Assembly: GCA_903813345.2 (NCBI GenBank)
Contig: CAIIXF020000012.1
Span: forward strand, 33,680,572-33,740,571
Direction of reading: 5' to 3'
Origin: Owenia fusiformis
Taxonomy: Eukaryota; Annelida; Polychaeta; Sabellida; Oweniidae
DNA length: 60,000 nucleotides
The position numbers and the translations under genes were made by a program. Below the pieces are notes generated by a model. It ran no database searches, had not been told where the DNA came from, and saw nothing but the letters and a program-made list of their open reading frames with translations. This document shows positions 50,301 through 58,994 of this stretch, piece by piece; positions within the stretch are counted from its first letter, which is position 1, and each line of letters opens with the position of its first letter.

Positions 50301-53235
50301 GCCCCCCCCCCTTTGTTGGTTCCCAGATCCGCCCCTGATAGACTACCGTGTTAAAGAACAACCATGCGAAATGAGAACACCTGCAAATTTAATCACTTTT
50401 GGCTAGTCCCAGTAGTGTTGCAAAGAGAAAGGTTTTACTTTAAATAATGTCTGTTTCTTAGATGGCACTCTGCTACCATTTATTGAAAATACAGCAAAAC
50501 ATGTCAAAGTGGAACACCTCTCAAATTAGTTCCACTTGGCGGGTGTTCCACTTCAAGAGGTTCATTGACAATTGAGCCAATGCAGTCATGGGACTCTAAA
50601 AATGTTCAACTTATGGAGGTGGTCAACTAAGAGACATGTTCCATTTGGCAGTTTATGTTTTACTTCTTAAATGACACAACATGGGGTTATTTTGAGGGAG
50701 ATAAACTGAATTTTTGAGTCAACAGTCCCCCAATTGAAATTATTCTACAGAAGCTTTAAAGACCCCATGTATAGTTTAAACCACTTTGGCACATATTATA
50801 GTCTTGCTCCATGTTATCAAACTTTGACATGTCAAAGGAAGCCATAATTTCAAAAAATGTCTTTAACAGTTTCAAAGTCATGAAAGGTAACATTTGAATG
50901 ATAAGACTATATTTTCAAACTTTGCATGGGGCCTTTAATTCATAATCTGTTCACAAACCTGTCCAGTTCTTGGTGTTTTCTCTGTTTGCATCACAGCCAT
51001 GTCGCATTAGTACACGTGCACTCTCAAGGTTGCCAAGTGTTACTGCCAAGTGTAGAGCAGTTCGACCCCTGGGATCCAGCTTTTCTTTGTTTATCTAAAT
51101 CAATTCAATTTCCATTTGGATAGTTAATATTACTTAAGCATAAATGATCACAGGGTAAAACAAGACACAGCGTGAACAGTATTGCACAATTGAATAGAAT
51201 ACTCAATAGACAGTTTTCGGGATGGTAAGTCCAAAATGGCCGCCCAAATATTTACCCAGAATGCCCAAAACTAATCAGTGTAGACTTTCCTACCAAGAGA
51301 CATCCCTAAACAGTGTTCTCCACGGGAATTTTTCTCATCTTCCCAATTTAAACAAAAATTGGTCAATATATCTCATTTTTTGATGATTTTTCTCATTTTC
51401 AAGTGGGTGCAAATGGATTACCAGGTGGGTGCAAGTCTGTTTCTGATATCTCAGGTGGGTGCTGCGCCCACTTGGTTTAATGCTGGGGAGATCACTGCTA
51501 AATATTTCAGATGAATCCATGAAAAGGTTTGGGTGGAAACCTATTGACAAGCCTCAACAGACAAGATTTTGGGATTGAAAATTCATAAAGGCCACATTTA
51601 CACAGAATGCCCAAACACTAATCAGTTATAAACTTTCATATGTAGAAAAATCCCTGAAAATTTCAGATGAATCCATGAAATGTTTTTGCTGGAAAACTGT
51701 AGACAAGATTTTAGGACAGAAAATCCAAAATGGCTTCCTTTTACTCAGAATGCCCAAAAACTAATCAGTTGTAAACTGTAGTAGGTAGAAACATCCCTGA
51801 AAATTTCAGATGAGTCCCTGAAACAGTTTGGCCTGAACTAATCAATTCTTGACTGACAGAATTCTAGAGTGGCTGGAAACTTGTAGACAAAATTTATCGG
51901 GACACCTGCCCGCCCATCTGCCCTCCTGACAAACTGAACAGTATCATAAGATTCAATTTTCACAGTTTTGCATTGGAAAAAATGTCTGAGCTAACATTTT
52001 TCTGTAAATCCTGGCTATGACCATTCTTACAACAATAATGTTACATGGCACATTGGCACTTCAACATGCTAGGTGATCTGTAATGATGACCCAAGAGAGT
52101 ATGAACTGATTGATGACCACCAAACTGGTGTTATTACAGTCAACCTAACAGAGAGGCTCAACAATTGTGGTCAAGGAGGATTGGAAGCCGTTATTCAAAC
52201 TTGACACCACATTGCCCGGCGTAGATCAATTTGGTAATAATATTACTCAAATTTTGAACACAAGAACTACATAGACATACATGTACATGTACAAAAGAAG
52301 CTTGAATAGATCTATTACCATAATACATGTATTTGTAATGTCCATCTTCCAATGAAATACTTGGTTCAAAGAGAACCTTACAGAAATAGTTTTACTAAAT
52401 TGTTCCACATCACACAACAGAGTTTCGAGTTTGAATGGCTTCCAATCCTCCTTGAATTGTGGTGAAATCAGTCTTAGGTTTGACTTTGATATCAGAACAT
52501 GGAATCCCAGACCACCCACCTTCTTCCAGCCATACAGACAGTTCAGGTTTATAGCTAAACACATCTGGAGGTATAATGGATGACTAGGGGCCATGGGGAA
52601 AATCTTATGATAATTTTCCTAAACGTAGGCTAAGAATATAGTTCAGAGTAGGGATACTAGCGGTTACCGTTGGTTATTTGGTTTCCTGTATAAAAAGTGT
52701 TATTTTAATCAAAACATCTAGTGTTTGATAAATGAATCAAGTTTATTCTCGATAGGATAAGTACTAATCTACCAGGAAACATTTACAAGTTTGGTTACAA
52801 ACAGAATTCTTAGAGATGGCGGAGTGATTTTTGAGACTATGTAGAGCAGAATTATTTTCTGAAACAGGTAGCTTTACAGTAGTAGCTCCCTCCAGATTCA
52901 GTTATCTCAAAAACGGTGTGGTCACGGTATCATTATTTTGTAACGGCAAGCTAGTAAAAGTGCCCATGAATATATTATGAAATGAAACGTTACAATGGTC
53001 CTCAATGGAATTTTTAACTGCAATCTTGACCCTAAGTAATTTAGCTGTGAAAAAGTAAAAAAATAAAAATCATAAAAAATCAAAAATCATCATTACTGTG
53101 AATTTGAATGCCATCAAGGAACAAAAGCGAAATTCTCACCTCACCGGCTTGCAAAAGTTTATCTAGTTCTTCATAATCATTGTGCCATACCAGCCAATGC
53201 ACTGGAAATTCCGCTTGAAGAGATTTAGATGACAT
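34976..53235 (-). CDS. ANKRD13: ANKRD13-family ankyrin/UIM protein, complete 12-exon gene
   Basis: Exons (minus): 53235-53140, 51094-50959, 49957-49787, 49283-49140, 45626-45443, 45120-45054, 44429-44271, 43652-43367, 43109-42948, 39947-39832, 35771-35659, 35210-34976. All joins are GT-AG with matching phases and give 622 aa, normal for ANKRD13A/B/D. N-terminal ankyrin repeats come first ([43 protein letters not shown]). The GPCR-chaperone domain follows, with [47 protein letters not shown] and LPAGFPVKI. The last three exons carry four ubiquitin-interacting motifs: [39 protein letters not shown] and [11 protein letters not shown]. The family binds K63-linked ubiquitin on endocytosed receptors at plasma membrane and late endosomes. 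The ATG was chosen because it begins the conserved start just before the first ankyrin repeat. Which vertebrate paralogue is closest was not resolved. Confidence 0.95.
36172..36978. mobile_element. PIF/Harbinger-like MITE with TTA duplication
   Basis: An 807-bp element in ANKRD13 intron 11. The left end CCCTACTATCATACCAAACT and the right end (complement CCCTTCTATCACACTAAACT) are inverted repeats extending about 40 bp, flanked by TTA at 36169-36171 and 36979-36981. The left-end sequence recurs internally near 36562 (ctatcacaccaaacaagttg). Sequence is rich in cgaacg/cgttct words. Three-base TTA duplication suggests Harbinger; no transposase is present. Confidence 0.65.
37455..37612. mobile_element. 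MITE of the CAGGCCCGTAGCCAGG family, copy 3
   Basis: The left end aagcccgtaaccagggg, then a 13-base G tract, 'gaaccccccctggccaaaaa' and the family interior 'aaaatcatgca' 'ttcaccattttgagcac', end in cctggctacgggcctg. The left terminus has lost its first bases. Lies in ANKRD13 intron 11. Confidence 0.7.
38298..38328. repeat. (GA)n microsatellite
   Basis: About 15 uninterrupted GA dinucleotides in ANKRD13 intron 11. Arg-Glu open frames across it are artefacts. Confidence 0.9.
38538..39387. mobile_element. 850-bp near-perfect palindromic (foldback) element
   Basis: Two 417-bp arms (38538-38954 and 38971-39387) are reverse complements with few mismatches and no length difference, separated by a 16-bp loop. 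The ends are caccctatgcagacagagcc and its complement, flanked by a five-base direct repeat ATATG (38533-38537, 39388-39392). Each arm contains a 63-codon frame of nearly the same sequence, a consequence of symmetry. The terminal words gtgggaaatattgggtgcgg are also repeated near the loop. Located in ANKRD13 intron 11. Confidence 0.85.
40111..40957. mobile_element. pogo/Tc1-like MITE (CAGTAAAACCTG ends)
   Basis: Ends CAGTAAAACCTG and CAGGTTTTACTG are exact inverted repeats flanked by TA (40109-40110 and 40958-40959). Internal copies of 'gttttccctacagagag' occur near 40168, 40828 and 40914. No transposase frame. Lies in ANKRD13 intron 10 (39948-42947). Confidence 0.65.
43921..43981. repeat. 20-bp direct repeat, three copies
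   Basis: The unit ttttagccatttttgagaga is repeated three times head to tail in ANKRD13 intron 7. Too small to say more. Confidence 0.8.
45673..48409 (-). mobile_element. 5'-truncated non-LTR retrotransposon (CR1/Jockey-like LINE) with perfect TSD
   Basis: Inserted in ANKRD13 intron 4, same orientation as the gene. The 3' end is a 16-base T run on the plus strand (45673-45688), i.e. a poly(A) tail on the element strand. An identical 11-12 base sequence, tgggtgtacat(t), flanks the element at 45663-45674 and 48410-48421. The 5' end is cut within the linker before the reverse transcriptase; the endonuclease domain is missing. The perfect duplication and uninterrupted frame indicate a young insertion. 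Confidence 0.9.
45957..48452 (-). CDS. LINE ORF2 fragment: reverse transcriptase plus C-terminal zinc knuckle
   Basis: Uninterrupted frame of about 831 codons. The codons above 48409 belong to flanking intron, so no native start is present. After a linker ([16 protein letters not shown]), the reverse transcriptase shows KSPGPDE (~residue 186), LDLSSAFD (motif A), [11 protein letters not shown] (motif B) and the catalytic FADDTSL (~residue 426). A CCHC-like CLCDN...H...KC near residue 745 is typical of this LINE group. Two oddities: the usual Arg of the YRPVSLL motif is Ile here (NYIPVTLL, one base change), and about 24 extra polar residues rich in Asn, Gln and Asp lie between motifs A and B just before NAGVPQGS. 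With the endonuclease absent it cannot be autonomous. Confidence 0.9.
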   Translation of the reverse strand: MTMVALNVPHQCTPNVKNNIRSTRFDDQPWFNSSIKNEIYKRNRLHHKFKSTDNATYKEKYVTQSRKVKELIETAKSDYLSNVTFKIENCDKNSINYWTLIKELLGKNSISSIPVLYLPNNDVPACSSLDKSNMLMKYFVQKNLIENNANLTPIFPSRTNQILQNFRTSQQEVFELLNELDVHKSPGPDEISNKMLKMCASSFSLPVSNLFNRILDENIFPDIWKEGIVIPIYKKGDSTIASNYIPVTLLSTLSKVFERIIHRHLLSHLLEHNLLYKLQSGFLPKHGTTNQLINIVHDLHQHIDNKEHIRSIFLDLSSAFDVVPHNLLITKLKGYGCNNNFINLIKSYLCDRRIRVKVNNNLSEWSSVQHTDAQESDTQIHNNNPQIKNYKINAGVPQGSVLGPLLFLIYINDLPDGLVSKTFIFADDTSLHNPFDVNEIFLDIHEPIQSDLDHLDQWAATWKMLFKAQKSADLIFTGHRNINIEPPPLKMNGEIVPRCNTHKHLGLTLDQHLNFNAHIDHLINKVTSLMRPMKKLCKILSSKHLETLYNAYILPHFDYCDIIYNSASDTKLQSLERLHYRAACLVSGAIHGSNTNKVLSSINWKTLSSRREEHLKIFIFKARYNNFPPFICNLVRSYENDIQVRSLRSHRDYKIPLQTSALAKKSTIFKGMALWNNLPPDYRIGQPISRFKRIVRGDGSHASTLSTSKLKNAMPRYLEIPLNRLRSGLLLQAHLHAHNFERVANPKCLCDNTNQTTLHFLLKCPLLTEQRTTLLAGLETIGIRTHYDGLNMHDQSQFLLFGDNKFSIDVNEKLMNIVDNYIHQGLDLLDM
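48717..49070. mobile_element. Decayed MITE remnants (pogo-like ends with an inserted G-tract MITE)
   Basis: The left part starts tacagtgaaacctattgag. The right side has ccattaatccaggttttacc, similar to the CAGTAAAACCTG element. Between them, 48881-49042 resembles the CAGGCCCGTAGCCAGG family (aaggggaagttcccggaggg, 'catcatgcag', 'tttcaccac', 'gtgattttaggcc'). It looks like one MITE inside another, both diverged. In ANKRD13 intron 4. Confidence 0.45.
49575..49765 (+). mobile_element. Possible tRNA-derived SINE fragment
   Basis: The stretch gatcgggaggttgtaggttc followed by aattctcacc contains a B-box-like GGTTCAATTCT (49639-49649). The downstream region 'cccttagcagaggacttgat' resembles tRNA-SINE bodies. 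No intact A box, no foldable tRNA and no clear tail. Weak call; in ANKRD13 intron 3. Confidence 0.35.
50085..50340. repeat. GGCCC/AAAA-rich low-complexity repeat, related to 53800-54665
   Basis: Contains gggcccaaaaaggccataag, 'ggggcccaaaa' and a C-tract leading to 'ttcccagatccgcccctg'. The words match the tandem array upstream of ANKRD13. It lies in ANKRD13 intron 2; the minus-strand frame at 49940-50152 is a shadow. Confidence 0.55.
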
Positions 53236-53799
53236 TTCGGAAGCTAAATTATTAAAAATTTGTTATGAATCAAGAGACTGATTCTCGGTTGTCGTAAAAA
53301 CAACACCTATGTGGTGTCACTACACTAAAATTCGTCCACCACCCCATAGATGACTCTTTATAAGATACGATTTATAGGCACTACCTTTATGTTACCCCCA
53401 TAGATGTGGGGTTATTTTGAGTTTTTTTTATATTTAGGACATTTGTTTCTCAATCTGCTTTATATGGGCTTATTATCCTTTTGCAGATTATTGACATGTA
53501 TAAGCCCTACATTAGCACTTTTATTGCTGGAGAATGCTCTTACGGCGGATAAATAGTTCCATGATAGTTCCAAGTGTAACAGGGTCCGTATCTTCTTGTC
53601 GCCGCTGTTATTGACCCTGCTAAAAAGATGGATTAATACTGCGGCTAAAACCTCACGCCGGCTCTAAGTGGTAAATGTAAACACTGCAGGGATAACCCCG
53701 GTGTTATAATGTGTGCGTGCATGATGATCTTGACGTCATAATAATGCCCAGAATCGACTAATTACGGCGGGAAACTGCCTGGAAGATGAGCACGTTTTT

Positions 53800-54690
53800 T
53801 GAAAATTTGGCCTAACATAAACAAATAAGGTCCAAAAAGGCCAAGTAATGCCCAAAAAGGCCCACTAAACAGGCCCTACAATATTTTTGGGCTAACATTT
53901 TTTTCTGGGCCCATCCTAGGGCAGCGCAGAAAATTTAGGGCCCTAAAACCAAAATTTGGGCAAAAATTCTGAAAATATACAGCCCGTTCTTTGAAAATTT
54001 GGCCTAAAATTGAAAAAATAAGGCCCAAAAAGGTCAAGTAATGCCTAAAAAAGGCCCACTTAAGAGCCCCTACAATATTTTTGTGCCAAATTCTTTTCTG
54101 TGCCCATCCTATGGCTGCACGGAAAATCTTTTAGGGCCCTAGAACCAAAATTTTGAAAATTCATGGCCTATTTTTGAAAAGTAGGACTAAAATTGAAAGA
54201 ATAAGGCCCAAAAAGGTCAAGTAAAAAGGTCATGCAAAGGCCAACTAAAGAGGCCCTACAATATTTTTGGCCCAGCATTTCTTTCTAGGCCTATGCTAAG
54301 GCCGCGCGTAAAATTTTAGGGCCCTAAAACCAAAATTTGGGCGAAAATTCTGAAATTATGTAGCCCGTTTTTTGAAAATTTGGCCTTAAATTGAAAAAAA
54401 TAAAGCCCAAAAAGGTCAATTAATACCCAAAAAGGCCCACTAAAGAGGCCCTACAATATTTTTGGGCAAACATTTTTTTCTGGGCTCATCCTAGGGCTGC
54501 GAGGAAAACCTTTAAGGGCCCTAGAACCAAAATTGGGCCTAAATTTTGAAGATTTATGGCCCATTCTTTGAAAATTTGGCCTGAAATTGAAAAAAGGCCC
54601 AAAAAGATCAAGTAATGCCCTGAAAGGCCCTACAACATTTTTCCTAGCCCGTCCTGTGCCCCATTCCCCCCCTCTCCTGGAACCACCAGA
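53800..54690. repeat. ~188-bp tandem repeat rich in GGGCC words, ANKRD13/TLCD intergenic
   Basis: About five diverged copies. The marker ggccctacaatatttttggg recurs near 53873, 54066, 54249, 54440 and 54628. Units also carry ggcccaaaaaggtcaagtaa and 'ttttagggccctaaaaccaa'. It sits 0.6-1.5 kb upstream of the ANKRD13 start, within the shared upstream region of two divergent genes. Confidence 0.8.
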
Positions 54691-55201
54691 AGGCTATGTT
54701 TAACAAAACCCAAAGAATGCTCCAAAAAACAGAGGGAAAGGGACACAAATATGTCCGCGAAAAAAATTGGGCCAAATTTTGAAAAATAATGCCCAAATTC
54801 GAAAAACAATGCACAGTAATGCCAGTTTTTTAATCTTAATTGCCCAGTGAATAGGGGAATAGGGGAAGAGCAAGTTTTTCTTCAAGGTTTACAAGGTGTC
54901 CCAGTTTACATATGAATCCAAACCACCAAAATAATTTATATTGCCGTTCTAATGCTAGATGTAACAGTACCTGTATTCATGAACACCGGCGTTACATAAC
55001 ACCAACGTTGTAGTGTAAATATGGTAATAGAGATAGACAAAGCATCCAGTTGAACCGAAAAATAAGAATTCTATAATAAGAAGACTATGGTGCAATAATA
55101 TATAAACAAGATATATTCATATTGCACAGAAATAACATTTGTTTATCTTAAATTGCTTGTAAATTGGCTGTAAACTCTTATACTTTGAATGTTTCAATGA
55201 C

Positions 55202-55351
55202 ATTTAAAACCTAAACATTTAAAAAATTATCTATGGTTTGGTTTCAACTCATTTGGACAGATAAGATACAGTCAGTCAGTCACACTTATCTGTTCAATTT
55301 TTAAATGAGTCGAAACCATAGATCTATTTTTAAATGTTAAAGGTTTTAAAT
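55202..55351. repeat. 150-bp hairpin inverted repeat
   Basis: The left end atttaaaacctaaacattta pairs with the right end taaatgttaaaggttttaaat, and the pairing continues through 'ctatggtttggtttcaactc' against 'gagtcgaaaccatag' to 'gacagataag' against 'cttatctgttc'. The loop contains cagtcagtcagtc. A MITE-like hairpin without an obvious target duplication. Confidence 0.75.
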
Positions 55352-55839
55352 TATATTCTTTTCAACTTCTATCACTGCTAAATTATATATCTTCTTTAAA
55401 TTGGCTTACAAACATTTTGCAGAATATTGACATAGACATGGCAATACCCATGTCTTGCAATTGCAATGCATCATAAAGTAATTAAGTCCAAGGAGTTATT
55501 TTGTATTACTGGAGTTCTACCTTCACTAATTGATGCATTAATTTTATGAACAGACTGTATTGTTCTAAATAACATCACTAATGCACAATTTTTAAACACA
55601 TTTTAATAGATTATAGTCAAATACACAAATACATGCATGTAAATACCCGTCAAGAATAAACTTGGAATCATTTTCCATCTGTTATTGATAAGATCTGGTG
55701 AGGAAGTGATAAAGCTTCGAGTAAACTAATGCTGTTCGTATTTCCTAGTGTAGAGTCACGTGACAGTCAGCGGTGCCAAAAATTTGGAATCAAAAACTTT
55801 TTTTATGAAATACTCGGATGACTCTTCAAATACAACACT

Positions 55840-58800
55840 ATGGATATAGAATCTCATGGGACTAATCCTGCTGAACATATCGAATCAAAATATATCCTCT
55901 ATGGTGTAGTTTCATCATTCTTGTTTTTCCAAATAGTTCACAAAATTGTTGTCTCCTTTGGAAGTCCATCTGCTGTGAGGGAAAGCGATCATTGGAAATG
56001 GAAGAACATATTGATATCATGGATTCACTCTGTCATATGTTCACTCTGGATAACATACTGGTAAGTCACGGTTTTCCATGATTGACAGCTGCTCTCTGTA
56101 AAGGCAATCCAATGTACACTTGAAGCAGTATTCATCGTATCGATGTGCCACGCCCAATCTTAGGCCTAATTGTTGTCGAAAGGAACTCTGGTCCAGCCAC
56201 ACATTCATGGCTTAAACTCTTCATGAATTTCAGGAAAAAAATTGACCAAAGTCTGACCATGTTGAGTTGAATACAAATCTGGATTTATTTGTAGGGGGAG
56301 AAGGGGGTCAAGCCACGGACGTCGAGTAAGTTTCTGGCGAAAGCTGGAGCATAGATTATAAAGAGGACTGGAAACAAGATGGCAGTCTATTTCAATTCTG
56401 CCATCTCGTGTTGGCCTATTTATCACTACAGTTGGGGACAAAAATAAATGACAGGTCGATTTTCGATCACCATTTCCTAATTATGGTGGTCTGAAAGCCC
56501 ATAATTTCCAATATTGTCTAGATACATATCCCTTAAAATTTGTATATTTTACATTTTGTATAATCTCATCCACTGATGTATGGCCTCTTGTAAATTCTCT
56601 TATTTTTAACATGGGAAATCCTCACTTCAGCAAATCCACCTGTCATTTATTTATGTCCCCAACTGTATTGACTCAGTGGTTCATCTAGTTTTACCTACCT
56701 TAGATGCTTATAGTAATCTATTTAGTATAATATTGTTTCCAAAATTATTGTCCTTTGCGATAATTAGTACTAAAAGTACTTTGAACAGGTCAGCTGCCAT
56801 TTGCTTGGCTGAATCGTCCAGTCCACAAAAACAGTGAAATCATATTAAAAATACCAATAGATCTAAAACTTTAAAATTGAGGCAGATGCGATACAAAGAG
56901 ACTCTATTAATAATACAGGTTACAGTCACCAAGATGAGCTAATTTCAGGCAAGATTCAGGAAATAAAAAGGTAGGTCATTCTTGTTTCCAGTCCTCTTAA
57001 ATAATCTATGCTCCGGCTTTCGCCAGAAACTTACTTGACGTCCATGGGTCAAGCAAGGGTTTCAAAATTAAGCCTAAAGCTCATGTTTTTCCTATGAAAA
57101 TACTTTTTCCTCCAAATTTGAAAGTGTATATAATAGGTCTACATTACCTGAAAAAGCACTCAATCAAATCTCATTTTTCCAAAATTTCTTGGACGGAGGA
57201 CCTGCCAAAACCCACCGCTTGCTTGGCCTTGTCTTTTGCCATTCAATTTTAAGGAAAGTTGAAATTTGTTGCTATAAGCCATGCACATTTTTCTTCAAAA
57301 ACCAGAGTTCTTCATGACCACACTTCAGGTTGGGTGTGTTATATAAATGACATTTATCGATATGTCCAATTACCTTCCAGTGTCTCTGTATTCCAGCCCA
57401 GGTTTCCCAGAACCACTCGTTGGCTTAGGCTGTGCTGCACCCTCATAGCCCAGGTTTGCCACTATCCAAATCTCCCTTTGCATAAAAGGCTTCTCTGCAA
57501 ATTATCTGCCTATTATCATCCAATGTAATGACATTGGAGGATGGTTATAGGCGAATGTATTTAAATCCTGTAACACCCCCCCCCCCTGTTACACTGTGTT
57601 TGTTGTTTGACTGCCCCCTCTGTGACTCCCTCCCCTTTTTTGTCACCAACCCCTGTAACACCATTCTCTTGTTTGACGCCCCCTCTGTAACACTATTTCT
57701 TTTTTATCACCAATCCCTGTAACAACCCCCCACCTATGTAAGCCATCCTCTTTTTAGACCCACCCCCTCTGTGACACCCTCCCCTAACCCTAACCTGCGT
57801 CGTATTCTGTGAACTCCTTTTGCAGTGTATCAGAATGGATATATTGACTAGCTTTGCCATAGAGTACTTCGGTGCACCTTCATTTCATTAAAAGTTATCA
57901 CATGACGAAAAAAGGGTTTTCTTAACAAGAAGACAGGGTCTACTTTTGAATTAATGTTTTTTTCATCCTCTGCCATTATTATAGTCAAAATTGAGATAGA
58001 ATGAGTACAAGGGGTCTCCTGACTTTACATATTTTAAACCACTTTTAAAGAACTGTTTTTATGTGTTTAACGAATTGGTAGATACCATTCTAACCTTAAA
58101 TGGTTTTTGGGGTCCGTTGGGACCCCAGAGCTCATTCTTTGCAATAATTATATCAGAAATCATCATTCTATCAATATGAAATTCCATCTAATCCTCAATT
58201 AATTCAATTCCTTTCAGATAAAACAAACCAGATATAAATCGCATCATGACTTTTTGTGCTACCTGAGGCCAAAGAACATCACTATCACTGAAACATATTC
58301 AATTAATACAGTGTTATATATAAATGCTACAAAGTGTTACAAAATGCTAGAACACCTGACTCCTTATGATTAGGTTTACACATATTTCCATGCTTTCATG
58401 ATAAATAATGCATATATATTCTGAAAGGTAATAGATTAACCTATGTACAACTGAAGTCAGAATGAAAAAAGCTTCTCTGGTTGCAAAGTAATTGCAAAAT
58501 GTATATTGGGGTCCAAACGGACCCCAAAAACCTTTAGAGGGTGTAAAAAACAAAAACATTTAAGGGTTAAGTAAACGTTCTAAATTTTGTGGCCTCATTA
58601 AACACGTGTATGTGTTGTTCGGAATGGCCTTGAACCCTAGTGCACCATTCTCCGTGAAACAAACATTTATATAAAGGATAAGCGCACCCGGGTTTGACTG
58701 TAAACCTCCTGTTCACTGTCGTATAAATTATGAATGTAGTTTCGCACATGTGTCAATGGAAAGAAACAGTAAATCTTGCTTTTCCAAAACCTGGATTTCC

Positions 58801-58994
58801 TAGATTTGCCTCGCATGCCTTCGACTCTTTCTCAGGATTCCAGCCACTTTTGCATTGTTAATATATACATGCATGGGTTATCATATAATGTATATTATGT
58901 ATCTATTTCAGCTGCTATACTCATCCAAGTATGTTTGATGACCTGATCACCCACATTGATATGGCTAGCTTTCTGCTTGCCACTTTCTCTACAG
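55840..58994 (+). CDS. TLCD1/TLCD2-like TLC-domain membrane protein, first two coding exons (partial)
   Basis: Exon 1 is 55840-56060 (ATG to TG|GTAAGT, phase 2) and exon 2 is 58912-58994 (AG|CTGC to ACAG|GTAAAT). Together they encode about 101 residues. A first transmembrane helix lies around residues 20-41 (LYGVVSSFLFFQIVHKIVV). The family motif WKWKNILISWIHSVICSLW follows, then CYTHPSMFDDLITHID and the start of the next helix, MASFLLATFSTG. This order matches the N-terminus of TLCD1/TLCD2, plasma-membrane TLC proteins reported to limit polyunsaturated phospholipids and so affect membrane fluidity. The remainder lies beyond the right edge. The exon 2 donor junction has been amplified into a long array filling the rest of the window. 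TLCD4 or another TLC paralogue is less likely. Confidence 0.8.
56314..57046. mobile_element. hAT-like MITE with 8-bp duplication
   Basis: Inverted ends of about 70 bp (CACGGACGTCGAGTAAGTTT... against its mirror ending GACGTCCATG), including tctggcgaaagctggagcat. The direct repeat ggtcaagc flanks it at 56306-56313 and 57047-57054. Eight-base duplications point to the hAT superfamily. Inside is a smaller inverted pair, acagttggggacaaaaataa (56427) and ttatttatgtccccaactgt (56649), suggesting nesting. In TLCD intron 1. Confidence 0.75.
57555..57800. repeat. C-rich minisatellite (ctgtnacaccc / gccccctctgt)
   Basis: Irregular repeats of 'cctgtaacacc', 'gccccctctgtgac' and 'tttttgtcaccaa', with a period of roughly 60 bp, in TLCD intron 1. 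No coding potential. Confidence 0.65.
57801..58911. other. Remainder of TLCD intron 1
   Basis: AT-rich sequence with the mirrored words 'tttttggggtccgttgggacccc' (58106) and 'ggggtccaaacggaccccaaaaac' (58508), probably a ~420-bp diverged inverted-repeat element. Nothing else is supportable. Confidence 0.4.

Larger units (their letters stand above)
53236..55839. other. Divergent intergenic region (ANKRD13 / TLCD)
   Basis: A 2.6-kb interval between the two start codons that should contain both promoters. I see no TATA box or other element placed convincingly. It holds the 188-bp array and a 150-bp hairpin; the rest is AT-rich unique DNA. Confidence 0.5.
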
